In this document: positions 63,152 through 64,000 of the stretch, in pieces
Numbering within the stretch: the stretch's first letter is position 1
Layout of the letters: every line of letters starts with the position of its first letter
From: Haloarcula halophila
Lineage (GTDB): Archaea > Halobacteriota > Halobacteria > Halobacteriales > Haloarculaceae
NCBI RefSeq assembly: GCF_029278565.1
Contig: NZ_CP119559.1
Span: forward strand, 744,001-808,000
Reading direction: 5' to 3'
Length of the DNA: 64,000 bases
Made by a program: the position numbers and the translations under genes
Notes under the pieces: model-generated
Databases searched by the model: none
What the model was told of the DNA's origin: nothing
The model's input: only the letters and a program-made list of their open reading frames with translations

Positions 63152-63529
63152 ATGGCAGAAGGAGACACCCTCCTCAACGCGGTGATCGGTGCGGTCGCGA
63201 CGGTCGTCCTGAGTTCGTTCCTCCCCTTCGTCTCCCCGCTGTTCGGCGGCGCGATCGCGGGCTATCTGGAAGGCGGCGACCGGAACGACGGGCTCAGAGT
63301 CGGGACGATCTCCGGTGTGCTTGGACTCCTCGTCGTGATGGTCTTGTTCGGGCTGTTCTTCGTTATGTTCGGGCTGTTCGCGCTCGAAGCACCCCTCGCG
63401 TTCGGGGCACTCGGTATCGTGGTCTTCCTGGTCGCGATCGTCGGTGGGTTGCTCTACATCGTCGGTCTGAGTGCCGCGGGCGGGTGGCTCGGCAACTACG
63501 TCAGATACGAGACAGATATCGGGAACTGA
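63152..63529 (+). CDS. DUF5518 membrane protein
   Basis: 125-aa integral membrane protein of the haloarchaeal DUF5518 family: LLNAVIGAVATVVLSSFLPF, VSPLFGGAIAGYLEGGDRND, LRVGTISGVLGLLVVMVLFG and two further helices with GLSAAGGWLGNYV at the end. Function unknown. Followed by a paralogue at 63609. Confidence 0.86.
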   Translation: MAEGDTLLNAVIGAVATVVLSSFLPFVSPLFGGAIAGYLEGGDRNDGLRVGTISGVLGLLVVMVLFGLFFVMFGLFALEAPLAFGALGIVVFLVAIVGGLLYIVGLSAAGGWLGNYVRYETDIGN

Positions 63530-63608
63530 TCGGTACAAGCTCGTGAGACAGTCACCGACGGCGTGCTCGGAAGCTACATGACCTCCCCCGCCGAACCGGA
63601 CGAGCGAG

Positions 63609-63989
63609 ATGCGTGAGACACTAGCCGACGCCGGGACGGGTGCGCTCGTGACGATCGTGCTCTCCTTTCTCCCGTTCTCGTCGATCGCCGGCGGCGCCGT
63701 CGCGGCTCATCGGGACGGTGGTGGATACACTCGCGGGCTCTGGGTCGGAACGCTCGCCGGTGTCGCGGCGATGCTCCCACTGCTCGTGTTGTTCGTGCCC
63801 GCGCTGTACATCGCCGGCCTGCTGGGGTTCGGGATTCCGCCGTCGGCACCCGCCTACGATCTCTTTCTCGGACTCGTGTTCGGGTTCTTCCTGGCGTACA
63901 CCGTCGGGATCAGCGCGGTCGGCGGCGTCTGTGGGGTCTGGGTGCGACGGAACAGGGACTGGAACCTCGATCCGGGTCGGTGGCGCTAA
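63609..63989 (+). CDS. DUF5518 membrane protein (second copy)
   Basis: 126-aa paralogue of the previous gene: TGALVTIVLSFLPFSSIAGG, GGAVAAHRDGGGYTRGLWVG (shared G-G-A-x-A-x-x-x-x-G-G motif), and hydrophobic helices ending VGISAVGGVCGVWV with a basic tail. 79 bp after its partner; a duplicated pair with unknown role. Confidence 0.85.
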   Translation: MRETLADAGTGALVTIVLSFLPFSSIAGGAVAAHRDGGGYTRGLWVGTLAGVAAMLPLLVLFVPALYIAGLLGFGIPPSAPAYDLFLGLVFGFFLAYTVGISAVGGVCGVWVRRNRDWNLDPGRWR

Positions 63990-64000
63990 CGATGTTGGCA

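Overview
The window is from an extremely halophilic archaeon (class Halobacteria). The evidence is the high GC content, strongly acidic proteins, TATA boxes about 25-30 bp before start codons (mostly leaderless mRNAs), archaeal-type information genes (TFB, RpoD/F/K/N, eL21, eL18, eS17, GatE, aEF1B) and haloarchaeal families (sensory rhodopsin II with its transducer HtrII, PccX, DUF5518, Tat lipoproteins). Gene content would fit a member of the Haloarcula/Halomicrobium group, but the genus cannot be fixed from the sequence. About 75 genes are supported. There are no rRNA genes, insertion sequences, integrases, CRISPR arrays or clear prophage.

Layout. 1-5000: a PAS/GAF sensor cut by the window edge and a CUT1-type sugar ABC transporter (two permeases and an ATPase) without a recognisable binding protein. 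5.7-10 kb: fumarase, a lipoprotein, GatE. 10-15.1 kb: a SPOUT methyltransferase pair, then a pterin/folate group (MptE, FolP, FolA) with a GpgS-like glycosyltransferase; a strong RNA hairpin lies before mptE. 15.2-20.2 kb: an APH-fold kinase, a CARDB/S-layer-like protein with a MacB-like ABC exporter (preceded by a possible leaderless upstream ORF), and an HTH-type protein. 20.6-22.7 kb: two overlapping MetE-like genes, only one of which has the zinc ligands. 22.7-27.1 kb: the archaeal eL21-RpoF-DUF655-KsgA-PrmC group with a 59-bp tandem repeat at the end of DUF655, then zinc microprotein-aEF1B and a DUF2391 membrane protein.

27.3-40.1 kb: TFB, HtrII/SRII phototaxis pair, a HEAT plus pseudokinase protein with a membrane partner, an SDR, two NSS sodium symporters, an EamA exporter with an overlapping leader peptide, a FilR1-type regulator and a uracil-DNA-glycosylase-like protein. 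40.2-46.8 kb: propionyl/acetyl-CoA carboxylase (PccB, PccX, PccA) with the biotin ligase BirA, interrupted by two reverse-strand envelope genes. 46.8-50.6 kb: UspA, SHOCT, amidohydrolase, HD hydrolase and dual-specificity phosphatase. 50.7-53.9 kb: a completely overlapping operon of CofD (F420), a DUS-like TIM barrel, a CitG-like protein and DUF447. 54-56.8 kb: eS17, Mrp/ApbC, MoaA. 56.9-63.0 kb: the ribosomal/RNA polymerase operon with tRNA-Ser(GCT) and tRNA-Leu(CAG) directly ahead of its two halves, ending in enolase and uS2. 63.1-64 kb: two DUF5518 membrane proteins.

The most notable candidates are the hairpin RNA before mptE, the two leader ORFs that overlap the start codons of membrane genes, the pseudokinase/membrane pair, the CofD-DUS-CitG-DUF447 cofactor module and the MetE-like pair with one zinc-less partner. 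All functional calls are from reading the sequence and family knowledge; no database search was run.
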